Positions 9,129 to 19,400 of a stretch of 64,000 nucleotides of DNA are shown here, one piece after another (the stretch's first letter is position 1; each line of letters starts with the position of its first letter). The translations under genes were made by a program, and so were the position numbers. The notes below the pieces were generated by a model. The model saw only the letters and a list, made by a program, of their open reading frames with translations. It ran no database searches and was not told the origin of the DNA. Source of the stretch: PALSA-1006 sp963733265 (GTDB taxonomy: Bacteria; Pseudomonadota; Gammaproteobacteria; Burkholderiales; Gallionellaceae); the NCBI GenBank assembly GCA_963733265.1, contig CAVTCF010000001.1:1116001-1180000 (forward strand). The letters run 5' to 3'.

Positions 9129-9635
9129 GTGTTAGTTTACGAAGTGACGGGTGAATTACAACGGCCCATGCGACGATCTCTTTTACTTTTTGCTGTCGGG
9201 CTGGTACTGGGCCTAAGCATTGCCTTTGTATATGGTGGCAGCGGCCTGCTCCATCGTCTGACTGCATTTCCGTTATCCCTGTTGTGCGCGGTGCTGACGA
9301 TGATTCTTGTCGGCTGGAATTTCAGCGCAGGGCGTATGCGCCTGATACTGAGCGGGATCAGGAAACCCATGGGACATGGTCGTTCAATGGCCACGGTCAT
9401 GTCCACCGAATTCGCCATCAGCGCGACACCTGCCGGAAGTGGCGGCCTGCTTACCTATGTTTACCTGCTAAAACGGCATGGCGTATCTGGCACATCTGCG
9501 GCCGCGATGTATGCCGCAGACATTATGATCCGTAAACTAGCAACTGGAGCTTACAGCAAGCTGTCGCGCAATTTGCCGAGCCACACCGCAAATGTTATCG
9601 GTGCTGGGCGATTGATGCGCAACAGCAGCAACTGA
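9129..9635 (+). pseudogene. Truncated flippase-like (LPG synthase TM / UPF0104) gene
   Basis: The first roughly 135 residues resemble the YbhN/UPF0104 membrane family (lysylphosphatidylglycerol synthetase TM region): hydrophobic helices, then GHGRSMATVMSTEFAISATP and GGLLTYVYLLKRHGVSG. Full proteins are about 300-350 aa. Here similarity ends near 9540, where the frame runs into the antisense of the next gene. The only start is a GTG at 9129, so the 5' end is probably lost as well. A deletion has likely joined the middle of this gene to the tail of the convergent glycosyltransferase. Confidence 0.55.
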
Positions 9636-10390
9636 TAGGTCTGCGAAATCAGCGCAAGCGGGTAGTCTACCTGAAACAGGTCGGAGAGCATGCGCCATTC
9701 CGCGCGTATGCCTTTCCAGTAGCCAAGCTTCTCGGTCTTTCTTGATTGCGCAACGCTGGGCCAGTGCGTGACTGCAATCGAAAATTGTCGCGCGATGATT
9801 TGGCGATTCATGAATACTTCGATGCCAAAACGGGGCAGCCCATGCATCTCCTCCAGTGCATCGCTCAGCAGATCCTTCCTGATGACCCGCTCACCTGAAA
9901 CGAAATCCAGCCCGATCGCGCGGAATATCGGCAGGCTATTCTGCCGCAAACTCAGGCTGACATCTGCCTTTCCAGATACAACTGGGAATGCGAGCGCATT
10001 GATATGTTCAGTGGACAGACCGGTGAGGTCTGCATCCAGGAGCATCAGTAGTTCGTTTTGCGCTGCCATCACACCGGTTGCCATCGCAATGCTTTTGCCC
10101 AAGTTCACAGATTGCGAGATCAGTTTTACAGAAGGGAATTGCCTGACGATTTCGGCAGTGTTGTCGCTCGATCCATCGTCAACCACAATCACCTCATTCA
10201 GAAGTGGATGTACCGAAGCGATCTCAAGCACGGCGGCGATTCTGGGTGCCTCGTTGAATGCGCAGATGATGCAGGAGATTTGAATATTTTTATATGACGA
10301 AAAAATCGGGGGCATGTCGTAGTTGGATTGCGAATCGGATCGTGATGCTTCTTGACGGGTACAAGACTTCATCGTGGGGGTAGATATCAT
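9551..10390 (-). CDS. Family 2 glycosyltransferase
   Basis: 279 aa. GT2 fold: ISCIICAFNEAPRIAAVLE (about residue 33), EVIVVDDGSSDNTAEIV (about 68), then LLMLLDADLTGLS (about 115), where DAD is the metal-sugar nucleotide site. It resembles polyprenyl-phosphate or dolichol-phosphate mannosyltransferase-like enzymes but lacks their C-terminal membrane helices, ending in a moderately hydrophobic tail. The ATG at 10390 overlaps the TGA of a HAD-like ORF (ATGA), suggesting translational coupling and supporting this start; an alternative is the Met at about 10315. The acceptor is unknown. Its 3' end overlaps the truncated flippase frame on the other strand. Confidence 0.8.
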   Translation of the reverse strand: MISTPTMKSCTRQEASRSDSQSNYDMPPIFSSYKNIQISCIICAFNEAPRIAAVLEIASVHPLLNEVIVVDDGSSDNTAEIVRQFPSVKLISQSVNLGKSIAMATGVMAAQNELLMLLDADLTGLSTEHINALAFPVVSGKADVSLSLRQNSLPIFRAIGLDFVSGERVIRKDLLSDALEEMHGLPRFGIEVFMNRQIIARQFSIAVTHWPSVAQSRKTEKLGYWKGIRAEWRMLSDLFQVDYPLALISQTYQLLLLRINRPAPITFAVWLGKLRDSLL

Positions 10391-10539
10391 TCAATGTTGT
10401 CTGAAGCTACTTGCGGCGCTTTTGGCAATAAATATTCGAAGTAATCGATGTCCATGCAATGCCTCAGAAAAGTGAATTGAACAGCTTGAAACTTATCAAC
10501 GGTAGTTCCATCTGTATCGAAGATTGCCAACAGTTCCAT
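10387..10539 (-). pseudogene. HAD-superfamily hydrolase fragment
   Basis: A 50-residue frame beginning MELLAIFDTDGTTVDKFQAV, the phosphoesterase motif I of HAD enzymes (DxDGT). It stops after 50 residues, whereas complete HAD hydrolases have over 200. Its TGA overlaps the ATG of the glycosyltransferase. It is either a deletion remnant or a short leader ORF now coupled to the downstream gene. Confidence 0.45.
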
Positions 10540-10854
10540 GTTTTTATAGTGAGCCATCCGCTGATCTTAGGCCGGAGATGTTACATGCTGATGAATTTCG
10601 TACAAAAGCCAGTTTAACGATTTACTCTAACTGTCGAATATCACTAACAAAATTGCATTAGCAAAATCGAATATCGCCACAGCCAAGCCAGGGAGTTTAC
10701 AGAAATATTTCTGTTTTCATTAGGTCATGAAAATGTAATCTTTTCTCGGTACTGTTTGCATAATTCGATATTCAAATCTTTACGGCACAATCGAAGGTAG
10801 CCTCTTGGCTAAGCTAAGATAACTTTTATTTGCAACCTAAACTTGGAGGTTATG
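10540..10854. other. Intergenic region, no feature seen
   Basis: AT-rich spacer between a minus-strand HAD fragment and a plus-strand gene, presumably carrying divergent promoters. I cannot defend a specific promoter, and no hairpin or RNA is evident. Confidence 0.4.
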
Positions 10855-11265
10855 ATGATTGAGCAAACTGTAGCGCAGCACACTCAGGCAGCTATTATGA
10901 TTGAAAATGAAGTGGCATTTTCAGTCGACGCAAAATTGCAGAGCCTTATTCGGCTCTACTGTGATGGAGGAATCCTAACATTCAATTCCTGTGAAGATAG
11001 TCTTGATGGTTCATGTTGGATCGAATATGAATTGAGTGATTGGATAGAAATTACAGAATCGGCCTTTAGTTGCGAAGGACAGGCTCTATATCATTTTATC
11101 GACGAAAATTGCAAAGTTGATTTATTGTCGGTGGATGACGGAGGCCCAGACGAAAATGATGAATACTGGATTCCGGGTAATAACCTAATATGGTCTGCCA
11201 CAGTGAGCTTCAAGAAGGAACTATTACCCACTTTTGAGAAGCTTGTACGAAGCACATTGCAGTAG
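10855..11265 (+). CDS. Hypothetical acidic cytoplasmic protein
   Basis: 136 aa, not recognised. There is a strong ribosome site, GGAGG, at 10845-10849, 5 bp before the ATG at 10855; frames beginning earlier start inside that site. The protein is acidic, with no signal or membrane segment. It has paired cysteines (NSCEDSLDGSCW and FSCEG) and an aromatic/acidic region DEYWIPGNN. No operon partner; the TRAP receptor starts 178 bp downstream. Confidence 0.6.
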   Translation: MIEQTVAQHTQAAIMIENEVAFSVDAKLQSLIRLYCDGGILTFNSCEDSLDGSCWIEYELSDWIEITESAFSCEGQALYHFIDENCKVDLLSVDDGGPDENDEYWIPGNNLIWSATVSFKKELLPTFEKLVRSTLQ

Positions 11266-11442
11266 TAATTTAGGTATGGCGGTCACTAAAGAATTTGAAA
11301 ATTGAATTCGGACGATCGTCCAAAACTTTCCATTTGAGAATTTTCTCTAAACCCCTAACGATCATTCATCAAAATTAACCCAATAAGTATCTCAAATTTT
11401 AGTACACATTTTAGAACTTATAAGTCGACCAGGATAAATTTA

Positions 11443-12453
11443 ATGCGTATATTTATTTCAATGATATTTTCAGCGATGCTTTTTGTTGCCTCCGATCAGA
11501 CCCAAGCACAAATTATAAAAATTGCAACGTTTGCACCGGATGGCACACTATGGGCTCAAGAGTTGCGCAAAGGCGGAGAAGAAATTGATAAGCGGACTGA
11601 AGGCCGCGTCACCATCAAACTTTATCCCGGTGGCGGCATGGGAAGTGAACGCGAAGTGCTTCGTAAAATCCGAGCAGGACAATTACAAGGCGGAGCACTT
11701 ACAGGCGGAGCTCTTTCTTTTATTTTCCCCGATTCTCAGGTTTATAGTTTGCCGATGCTTTTCCATTCTTACGACGAACTAGACTACGTTCGTGCACGCA
11801 TGGATAAGAAGATTACTCAAGGCATTGAAGATCATGGCTTCGTTACCTTCGGTCTTATCGATGGTGGCTTTGCTTATATCATGTCGAACTTACGTGTAAA
11901 CTTTGTCGATGACCTGAAAAATCAAAAAATTTGGGTTCCTGAAGGCGATGAAATTACTCGTACAATGTTCTTGAATATAGGTGCGCCTACCTTGTCTTTA
12001 CCACTCACTGATGTTCTCACAGGATTACAGACTGGTCTTATCACTTCTTTGGGATGTACCCCTACAGGGGCTATTGCATTGCAATGGCATACTAAAACAA
12101 AATACCTGACCGACCTGCCTACCATGTCTGTATTTGGTGCATTGGTTGTCGATAAGAAGCCATTTTCCAACATAAGTCCATCTGATCAGGCTGTCGTACG
12201 CGAAGTAATGTCGCGTGTTTCATCAGTGATGTCCAGACAAACGCGTATCGATGATAATAGTGCGCGAGATGCACTACGCAAACAGGGTCTGGTGTTCACT
12301 GCTCTCCCGCCTGAAGAGATTGCCAAATTGAATAATGCGGCAGGCAAAACCATACAAAATATAATTAAACAAGGCGTTGTCTCGAAAGAAATATTCAACG
12401 AGCTGCTAACCAATCTTGATGTTTATCGTCAAAGCCATTCTGGTTCAAACTAG
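11443..12453 (+). CDS. TRAP transporter solute-binding protein (DctP family)
   Basis: 336 aa. A signal peptide ends near QTQA (about residue 23). The mature part opens with IIKIATFAPDGTLWAQEL and has the family features GGGMGSEREVLRKIRAGQLQ and, at about residue 170, EGDEITRTMFLNIGAPTLSL, which includes the conserved ligand-carboxylate region. DctP proteins deliver organic acids or related anions to a DctQ/DctM membrane carrier. No DctQ or DctM gene is adjacent, only a degenerate membrane ORF. It is therefore an orphan receptor that may work with a carrier elsewhere or have another role. Confidence 0.85.
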   Translation: MRIFISMIFSAMLFVASDQTQAQIIKIATFAPDGTLWAQELRKGGEEIDKRTEGRVTIKLYPGGGMGSEREVLRKIRAGQLQGGALTGGALSFIFPDSQVYSLPMLFHSYDELDYVRARMDKKITQGIEDHGFVTFGLIDGGFAYIMSNLRVNFVDDLKNQKIWVPEGDEITRTMFLNIGAPTLSLPLTDVLTGLQTGLITSLGCTPTGAIALQWHTKTKYLTDLPTMSVFGALVVDKKPFSNISPSDQAVVREVMSRVSSVMSRQTRIDDNSARDALRKQGLVFTALPPEEIAKLNNAAGKTIQNIIKQGVVSKEIFNELLTNLDVYRQSHSGSN

Positions 12454-12465
12454 ATGCGATGGTGA

Positions 12466-12699
12466 CAGACATGTGGACTGAGTAAAGATGACTTTATTGT
12501 TAAACAGGCTGGTGGGGCCAACGCATTACTGAATCAAGCATCATTGATGCATGCGATTGGTTGGGCATTGGTGGTCATCCCAATTTTGATTGTAATTTTT
12601 ACTTTCATTGCAGACAAATTGATATCTAGCGGAATATTCACACCATGCGCAATAGGAATATTTTGGTCGGCATCTAAAATACGTCGAATTGCAATTTAA
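12466..12699 (+). pseudogene. Remnant of a membrane protein
   Basis: An open frame without a proper start upstream (the first ATG is at 12547) carries one hydrophobic segment, IGWALVVIPILIVIFTFIAD, preceded by a plausible loop (KQAGGANALLNQ). It is about 77 codons and begins just after the TRAP receptor. I cannot name the family. The rest of 12700-13010 shows no gene. Confidence 0.3.
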
Positions 12700-13010
12700 T
12701 GAGGGAGCAAGAGTCTCATAAGAAAAAATAGCACTTGAGAGTTCAGGCAAACGGTGAAAAGATGATTGGCCAGTGTGGTTTTAACTTGAGATCATTGAAT
12801 GTGTACGATGAAAAATATTCACTATCAGCCAAAATTGTGCATTCGTGAAAACAGCTTTCATGCAAGCTATCTGATTACCTAATTTCCGCGATTAATTCGC
12901 CAAATAATAACCGACAATTAAACAAGACTATAGTGAGCAAGATATATTAATTGCTTGTCAAAATATAACAAATATTTTTGGATACATTATGTTCCTTTTC
13001 TTGTGACCCT

Positions 13011-13814
13011 ATGGATAACCTAAATAACCCAACTCAAATATTAAAGGCTCGATCATTGCTTTTAGGTGACCGGCTTGATTTGAAACTTTTTAAAATTGCC
13101 GATTGTCTATCGACTACACCTTTGACATTGAAAGTAAATGCTGAAGGTGGTATTGGAGTGTTGTTCCGCTATGGAGTTGTCGTACTGTTTGGTGTCAACA
13201 ACGATGATGAGGTTAAGTTTGTCGAAACACTCAAGCCTCTCTTGACTAATTGCTATTCGGCACCGGAAATCGAAGAGCTAGAAATTCACTGTGGCAAGAA
13301 CAGTATTGGGGTACAGAGTGGAGCGGTCTCTCTGGACGATATTTCGCTTGAGAAATTGCAGGTTATAGCCGATGCATTAAGTAAGAATCTTGTACTTTCA
13401 CTTTATGAAAAAACCGTTGCCGGTGAATTCGACAAAATTGAGCCACTGGCTCAGGAATTGGCTACTCATGGCAGAGTGAGCGCCGGTTCACGAAAACTGC
13501 TGTCCAAGATCGGTTCTATGCTTTTAATCGAACACCGCATGGTCGGTCGCGCCGAAATTGGCGACAAGCCAGAGACACTTTGGAATTTTCCACACTTGGG
13601 AGGGCTGTACGCCAGTTTGGAAGACGAATTCGAACTTAAAGAACGGCAATTGGCGTTAGATCGCAAACTTAACTTGATATCAGACACAGCTCAAACGCTT
13701 GCCGATGTGTGGGATAACAAGCAATTACACAAATTGGAGTGGTATGTGATTGGGCTGATTGTATTTGAGATCGTCATCAGCTTGTTTGAAGTGGGAGATA
13801 AGTTTTTTCGATGA
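13011..13814 (+). CDS. RMD1/YagE (DUF155) family protein
   Basis: 267 aa from the ATG at 13011; an upstream TTG at 12978 is less likely. It shows the DUF155 layout. The N-terminal mixed domain includes GVLFRYGVVVLFGVNNDDEV (about residue 45-65) and the middle is helical. A late block (ERQLALDRKLNLISDTAQTL) leads to a single C-terminal membrane helix in HKLEWYVIGLIVFEIVISL. In yeast and human mitochondria, relatives (RMD1, RMND1) are linked to respiratory complex translation, but the bacterial function is not established. It is alone, with no operon partner. Confidence 0.75.
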   Translation: MDNLNNPTQILKARSLLLGDRLDLKLFKIADCLSTTPLTLKVNAEGGIGVLFRYGVVVLFGVNNDDEVKFVETLKPLLTNCYSAPEIEELEIHCGKNSIGVQSGAVSLDDISLEKLQVIADALSKNLVLSLYEKTVAGEFDKIEPLAQELATHGRVSAGSRKLLSKIGSMLLIEHRMVGRAEIGDKPETLWNFPHLGGLYASLEDEFELKERQLALDRKLNLISDTAQTLADVWDNKQLHKLEWYVIGLIVFEIVISLFEVGDKFFR

Positions 13815-14019
13815 CATTTTGGAATTCTAAGCTTTACTGAAAATAGCAACGGCTGATCACTACCACCTCAACGTTAGGCATTCTTCCCTCATGCATAGGC
13901 CATGCGGACACAAAAGCTCGCTGCCCCTTACTTTTCCGTCTTCTCAAATGGAATGCTACCACCATCGTTGGCTGTGGAATTATCGGTTATGGAATCTCAT
14001 TCATATGGCCGGCCTATGA

Positions 14020-14232
14020 CTATCGCCTATCGAGCATTGTGTAGCCGGTGATGTCCACAGCATTAGTACCACTGTTAGTGAGTTGAAACCGGTCTTCACT
14101 ATATCCATCGGAACCATTGCTACCATAGGGATCAACTTCAGAGATAATTATTCCGGCAGAGGCACTGCCTGCAGAGAATGCTGCGGAAACAACTGCCGCC
14201 ATCATCAAGCATTTCATATTGGTGAATTTCAT
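14020..14232 (-). CDS. Short secreted protein, truncated lamin-tail-like domain
   Basis: 70 aa. A clear signal peptide (MKCLMMAAVVSAAFSAGSASA) is followed by IIISEVDPYGSNG, which looks like the first strands of a lamin-tail (LTD) domain as seen in some PEP-CTERM proteins. A full LTD domain is about 100-120 residues, so the frame stops early, and no sorting signal is present. It lies 26 bp after the PEP-CTERM gene on the same strand, probably in one operon. It is either a decayed secreted protein or a real short peptide. Confidence 0.5.
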   Translation of the reverse strand: MKFTNMKCLMMAAVVSAAFSAGSASAGIIISEVDPYGSNGSDGYSEDRFQLTNSGTNAVDITGYTMLDRR

Positions 14233-14258
14233 AATATTCCTTTGATTTCGTTAATAAA

Positions 14259-15794
14259 CTATACGGACTCGGCAACTTGTTTCTGTTCGCGTAGTTTGCG
14301 TGAAATAAAACCAAACAAACCCAAGCCCATAAGCATCATGGCGTAGGTTTCAGGTTCGGGGACTGCAGCAATGGCGGTAGGAGCAAATGCAACGCCACTG
14401 ATCATGGTCTGGCCGGTCGTATCCGTATACAGAGTAGTGAATTGTTCACCGCTGACTTGGCTAAACGAAGTGGCACCCAGATTATCGGTAATTCCGTATA
14501 AGTAGCTTTGCGAAAGTTCATTCAGTCCGTAGCTGGTAGCAAACAATTGCACCTGACCATTAACCACTCTACCGGTCAATCCTTTCAGACCTGTCACTCC
14601 GGCTGCGGTGGGCGTGAGAGCGTTGGCAGTGTTGTTGTTAACCAGATTCAAACCATTGTAAAGATCATAGTCCAGAGTCCAGGTACCGTTGATCAATGAC
14701 CATTTCTGTAGCCCGCCTTCGCCCAATGCAGCTGCGCCAGCTGTGCCATTCTTGGGTTGGCCGCTGTCTGCCACATACATGGTGGTGGCATTGGCCATGA
14801 AAAACTGCTCCGGGCTGAGATAAACAAACTTGCCATTACGAGAGCTGTTTAAATTATTGTCCAAGGCAGCAGTCAGGGTGATTGATCCATTGTTGCCGCC
14901 TGCCGACAAAGGACTGGCAGGCGGTGTAACGTGGGTCGTTATTAGGCCTGCAGAAGAAGTCGGCATGCCACCGCTGGCGTTAGTCAATGTGCTGACATTG
15001 GTAAAGTTTTGGTTCCCGCTGCCAGTTGGATTCACATCGCGTGAAACATAAAGTGTATTGCCGCTACCGTTGTTAATAATCGAGACAACTCGGGTATCTG
15101 TGCTGTTATCGACCACTGTTGCAGTAGTTGCACCCCGCGTCGCGTAGGCTACGCCCTGTGTTGGGTCAGTTTTGCTTGCCCCTTGTCCGGAGACGTAAAA
15201 TGAAGTCCCGTTGACCGTCGCAACACTGCGTGGATTGTTTTGGTTGAACACACCAGTCAGTGCTGTACTGGTATCAACGCTGGCATTGGCGCCCACCAAT
15301 GCAACTACCCGGGCGACTGTAGTAACCGGTGTACCAGTTTGATTGGCTGCAGTGAGGCTTGTCGTTTGTCCAAGCGCCGCAGTGCCGTAGGTTGTAGTTG
15401 ATGCTGAGTTAAATGTTGCTGCGTTCACGCCATATCCCATCATTGTCAGGTACTGACCGTCCGCTGACTGTTGCAGGATACCTTCCGAAGCCGAGCCATA
15501 TTCTCCGGAAATCGCCGAATTGTTACCGCTGCTTGTCTGAGCCAGTGTCAAAGACCCGGCAAATGTGGCAGAAGTATTATTTGCACCCAGTTGAAATTCT
15601 TGCAAGACGATAGCCGCGGCAGTATCAAGGTTGGTTCCCCCAGTGTTGGCGGCTGAAACAGTACTGATAACGAGATCGCCTGAAGTAAACGAAGTTAGAT
15701 CAGCCATTGCTGAATGTGAATAGCCAACCGCTGCAAGAAGGACTGCAATGGCTGACATTGCCGAATAAAGTTTTGACATACGACGGTTGTGCAT
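14259..15794 (-). CDS. PEP-CTERM sorting-domain protein
   Basis: 511 aa. The ATG at 15794 is preceded by GGAGAA at a good distance. A signal peptide ends near HSAMA (about residue 31). The body is rich in Ser/Thr/Asn/Gly and looks like an extracellular beta-rich repeat or propeller domain. It ends with the canonical signal VPEPETYAMMLMGLGLFGFI followed by a basic tail (SRKLREQK), recognised by exosortases of the EpsH/XrtA type. Such proteins are cut and anchored or released at the outer surface and are often co-expressed with exopolysaccharide. No XrtA-type enzyme is in the window; the exosortase nearby looks like the H type. Confidence 0.85.
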   Translation of the reverse strand: MHNRRMSKLYSAMSAIAVLLAAVGYSHSAMADLTSFTSGDLVISTVSAANTGGTNLDTAAAIVLQEFQLGANNTSATFAGSLTLAQTSSGNNSAISGEYGSASEGILQQSADGQYLTMMGYGVNAATFNSASTTTYGTAALGQTTSLTAANQTGTPVTTVARVVALVGANASVDTSTALTGVFNQNNPRSVATVNGTSFYVSGQGASKTDPTQGVAYATRGATTATVVDNSTDTRVVSIINNGSGNTLYVSRDVNPTGSGNQNFTNVSTLTNASGGMPTSSAGLITTHVTPPASPLSAGGNNGSITLTAALDNNLNSSRNGKFVYLSPEQFFMANATTMYVADSGQPKNGTAGAAALGEGGLQKWSLINGTWTLDYDLYNGLNLVNNNTANALTPTAAGVTGLKGLTGRVVNGQVQLFATSYGLNELSQSYLYGITDNLGATSFSQVSGEQFTTLYTDTTGQTMISGVAFAPTAIAAVPEPETYAMMLMGLGLFGFISRKLREQKQVAESV

Positions 15795-16090
15795 AAAGAC
15801 TTCTCCTGAGTTTTAGAACGCAATAAATTACTTAAAATACAAATACTAAGAATGGATCGTATGCACGCTAATTACATTGGTATTCGATAACCATGCCACT
15901 AGAATTGGTATTTGATCGAAAGATAAATGATGATTGTTACATCACCGCATCAGAATGATATTCAGGACTAGTCCGAACGGACTACTAATACATTAGTAAG
16001 TTATGGTAGCCAGCCGATCAAGGCTGAATTGTTGGCAGAATAAAGAAAAATAACAACTTAGGCTTTTTGTCCTAAGTCATTGATATTTTA

Positions 16091-16130
16091 TGGGCCGTGC
16101 GGGGATCGAGCCTGCGACAAACGGATAAAG
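16091..16130 (-). other. 3' fragment of a tRNA-Lys gene (possible att remnant)
   Basis: The minus strand reads ATCCGTTTGTCGCAGGCTCG and continues to ACGGCCCA, matching the T-arm and acceptor 3' strand of bacterial tRNA-Lys(UUU). The 5' half and the CCA are missing. Isolated tRNA 3' ends of about 40 nt are typical marks left by integrase-mediated insertion. The remaining spacer 15795-16419 holds no gene. Confidence 0.6.
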
Positions 16131-16166
16131 AGAGCGAGCCGATAAAACTATCATTCTTTATTAATC

Positions 16167-16204
16167 AAAAGGTCTAAATATTATTCAGAATATCTAGACC
16201 TTTT
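16167..16204. terminator. Bidirectional terminator-like hairpin
   Basis: AAAAGGTCTAAATATT pairs with AGAATATCTAGACCTTTT, with few mismatches and A/T tails on both sides. It could end transcription from either direction between the divergent PEP-CTERM and LPTW-type genes. Confidence 0.6.
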
Positions 16205-16419
16205 GGCCTACATTAAACGGACTATCCAATTGTATTTTAATGTAATTAATACTTAACTCAAATCATGCAAAATCAAGCATGGTAAAACTAAAATATTCTG
16301 CACATAGAGTCGTTATGATCGGGGCGATGTGGCGGGATCAAGAACTGGCAGAAGAAAAAAATCGAAAATAATTAACTAATTAATTAGCTGCTAAAGCTCA
16401 ATAGGCAAGAGGGATAGGC

Positions 16420-19400
16420 ATGCTTCAATTCAGACAATCAGGATTCGTCCTCTGGGAAAATCGATTGCTAACCAAGAGTCAATCTATGACAAAAAAATAT
16501 TGGTATGTACAGGAATTGTTGGTATTCAGCATTGCCTTGATCGTGACGCTCACGGCAACTGAAGATTGCCTTGCGGACACCCAAGTTGCCCGGAACCCGC
16601 CGATTTCCAGATCTAGAATGCAGTTATTCAAGAGCAACCCTTCATCATGGAATCAATTTATATCTCAAATTCCCCTGCACCCAACCGCTACTACACTGCC
16701 TTCGTCATCGCAGCCATTACTTCCACAACCTTCACTTCCAGCCAGCTTTGGGGGTACTTGGCAGACAGTCGCTTTAGCCCCGGTAACCGGCCTTTGCAAC
16801 CCTCACTTGCTGACTGATGGCACTGTCGTCGTACATCAGTGCAATACGCCGAATTGGTATAAGTTGACCCCGGATATCCTTGGTAGTTATGTGACCGGAA
16901 CGTGGACACAGATCGCTTCTCTTCCAATTATAAACGGCACCCAGTATGCGCCGGACTATTACGCTTCTGCTGTGCTCCCTGATGGGCGTTTAATCATCAT
17001 GGGTGGAGAATACAATAATGGTGGCACAACACCCGTTGAATCCAATTTGGGGGCAATCTATGATCCGGTCGCCAATACTTGGACAGCCGTATCGGCACCG
17101 GCTGGCACCGCTTGGACAAAAATTGGCGATGCCCCCGGCGTCGTTCTAGCCAATGGTACCTTCATGCTCGGAGGTTGTTGTACTGCAAGCCCCACAGCAG
17201 AAGCACTGTTTAATGCGACCACTTTGGGCTGGACCACCACCTCCGGACCAATCTATTACCAAAACGAACAAGGATATAACCTGTTGCCGAATGGCAATAT
17301 TCTGACGGTCGACATTTGGTCCGGGACAACAACAGCACCAACAACTGCAGAGCAATATGTACCAGCGTCGGGTACATGGGCTTCTGCAGGCAATACGCCG
17401 GTATCGCTCGTTGACCCCTATGTTTGCGCAAACTACGAAATCGGCCCTGCCGTCCTGCGTGCGGACGGCTCTGTTGTCGCTTTTGGTGGTAATACCGGTT
17501 GTGCGGGTGCAAGTTCCCCGACAGATCCAACGGCAATCTACAATTCGGTCAATGGTGTATGGAGTGCAGGACCCAATTTACCGGCTATATGCGGGGCTAC
17601 CGGCACGACAAGTTGTAATCTCGCCGACGCCCCGGCTGCCCTGCTTCCCAACGGCAATATCCTGCTTGCGGCAAATGCCGGGTTTGGCGGTGTTCCAACG
17701 CATTTTTTTGAGTATACCGGCACCAATGTAATCAATCAGGTTGCCGACACTCTCAATTTTGCGAGCTCTTCTTCTGCGTTCTACTACAACTTTCTTTTGC
17801 TGCCGAATGGCCAGGTGCTTTCCACTGATTTTAGCAATGTGCCCGAGGTCTATACGCCGACCGGCAGCCCTAATTCGAGTTGGGCACCTGTCATTTCCAA
17901 TGCGCCGTCACTTGTAAATCCAGGGCAAACATATCAAATCAGCGGATTACAGTTCAATGGTTTGTCTCAAGGTGCCACTTATGGTGACGATACGCAAACA
18001 TCGACAAACTATCCGATCGTGCGAATAACCAACGCAGCAACCGGCCATGTTTTTTATGCGCGCACCTTTAATCACAACTCGATGTCGGTTTCACCAAACA
18101 ACGCAAGTTCAACCAACTTCGCTGTTCCCAAAAATGTTGAATTTGGACAAAGCAGTGTGGTTGTTATCGCCAATGGTATCGCTTCGCAACCTGTAAATTT
18201 GGTGGTTATAAAAACCCCCTTGCTCACCGCAGGCCTTAACTACGCATGTGCCCTTACCAGTACCGGTGCAGTGCAGTGCTGGGGTGACAATTCTTATGGC
18301 CAGCTTGGCAACGGCACCACTACCAATTCGACCACGCCAGTCGCAGTCACAGGTCTCTCCACTGGCGTTGTTGCTATTGCTGCAGGAGATTACCATGCCT
18401 GCGCCCTTACCAGTGCCGGTGCTGTAAAGTGTTGGGGGAGGAACAATAGCGGCCAACTGGGCAACACCACAACTCAATCGACTGTTCCAGTTACCGTAAC
18501 CGGAATCTCAAGCGGAGTGATTTCGATTGCCGCAGGCACCGGCCACACTTGTGCCATGACAAGCGCGGGAACAATGCAGTGTTGGGGTGGAAATGCCTTC
18601 GGCCAACTCGGTAGCGGCAACACCACCAACTCGACAACGCCAAACGCAGTCAAAGGGCTTTCAGGTAACGTAGCCTCAATTGGTGCGGGAGGTTCTCAAA
18701 CATGCGCGCTGACGACTGCCGGTGCAGCACAGTGCTGGGGCTACAATGTCGACGGGGAACTTGGCAATTCATCCACTACCAATTCGCCAACACCTGTCAC
18801 TGTTACAGGGCTGGGTAGTGGCGTTGTTTCAGTTGCAGCGGGATATTCCCACTCCTGCGCTCTGACTAATACCAATGTAGTGCAGTGTTGGGGCTACAAC
18901 GGCTCGGGTGAACTTGGTCCCGGCACTACTGCCAGCTACTCGTCAACCCCGATCACTGTTACCGGATTACTAAGCGGTATTATTTCGATGACTGCGGGCG
19001 GTTCTCATACCTGCGCCCTTAACAACACGGGAGCAGTTCAGTGTTGGGGCTACAACGCATACGGAGAACTTGGTAACGGTTTTACAGTCAGCTCGTCTTC
19101 TCCGGTTGCGGTCACCGGGCTTTCAAGTGGTGTGGTTTCGATTGCCGCAGGTAATTCCGAAACTTGTGCTCTGTCAAGCACTGGCACTTTGCAGTGTTGG
19201 GGCTTAAATACCTCCGGCCAGCTTGGCGATGGTGGCACCACGCTTTCGTCTCTGCCAGTTTCTGTTTCCGGCTTAAACCTTGTTCTGACTGCGCAGGCGC
19301 AGACAATTAGCTTCGGTACACTTGTGAATGAGGCAATTATTAATTCACCCTTCACGGTTAGCGCCAGCGCGACTTCAGGGCTTCCAGTCAGTTTCAGTTC

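Noticed and set aside
9129..9540. Complete flippase gene
   Set aside because: Family members are at least twice as long and the frame loses similarity where it meets the opposite-strand gene.
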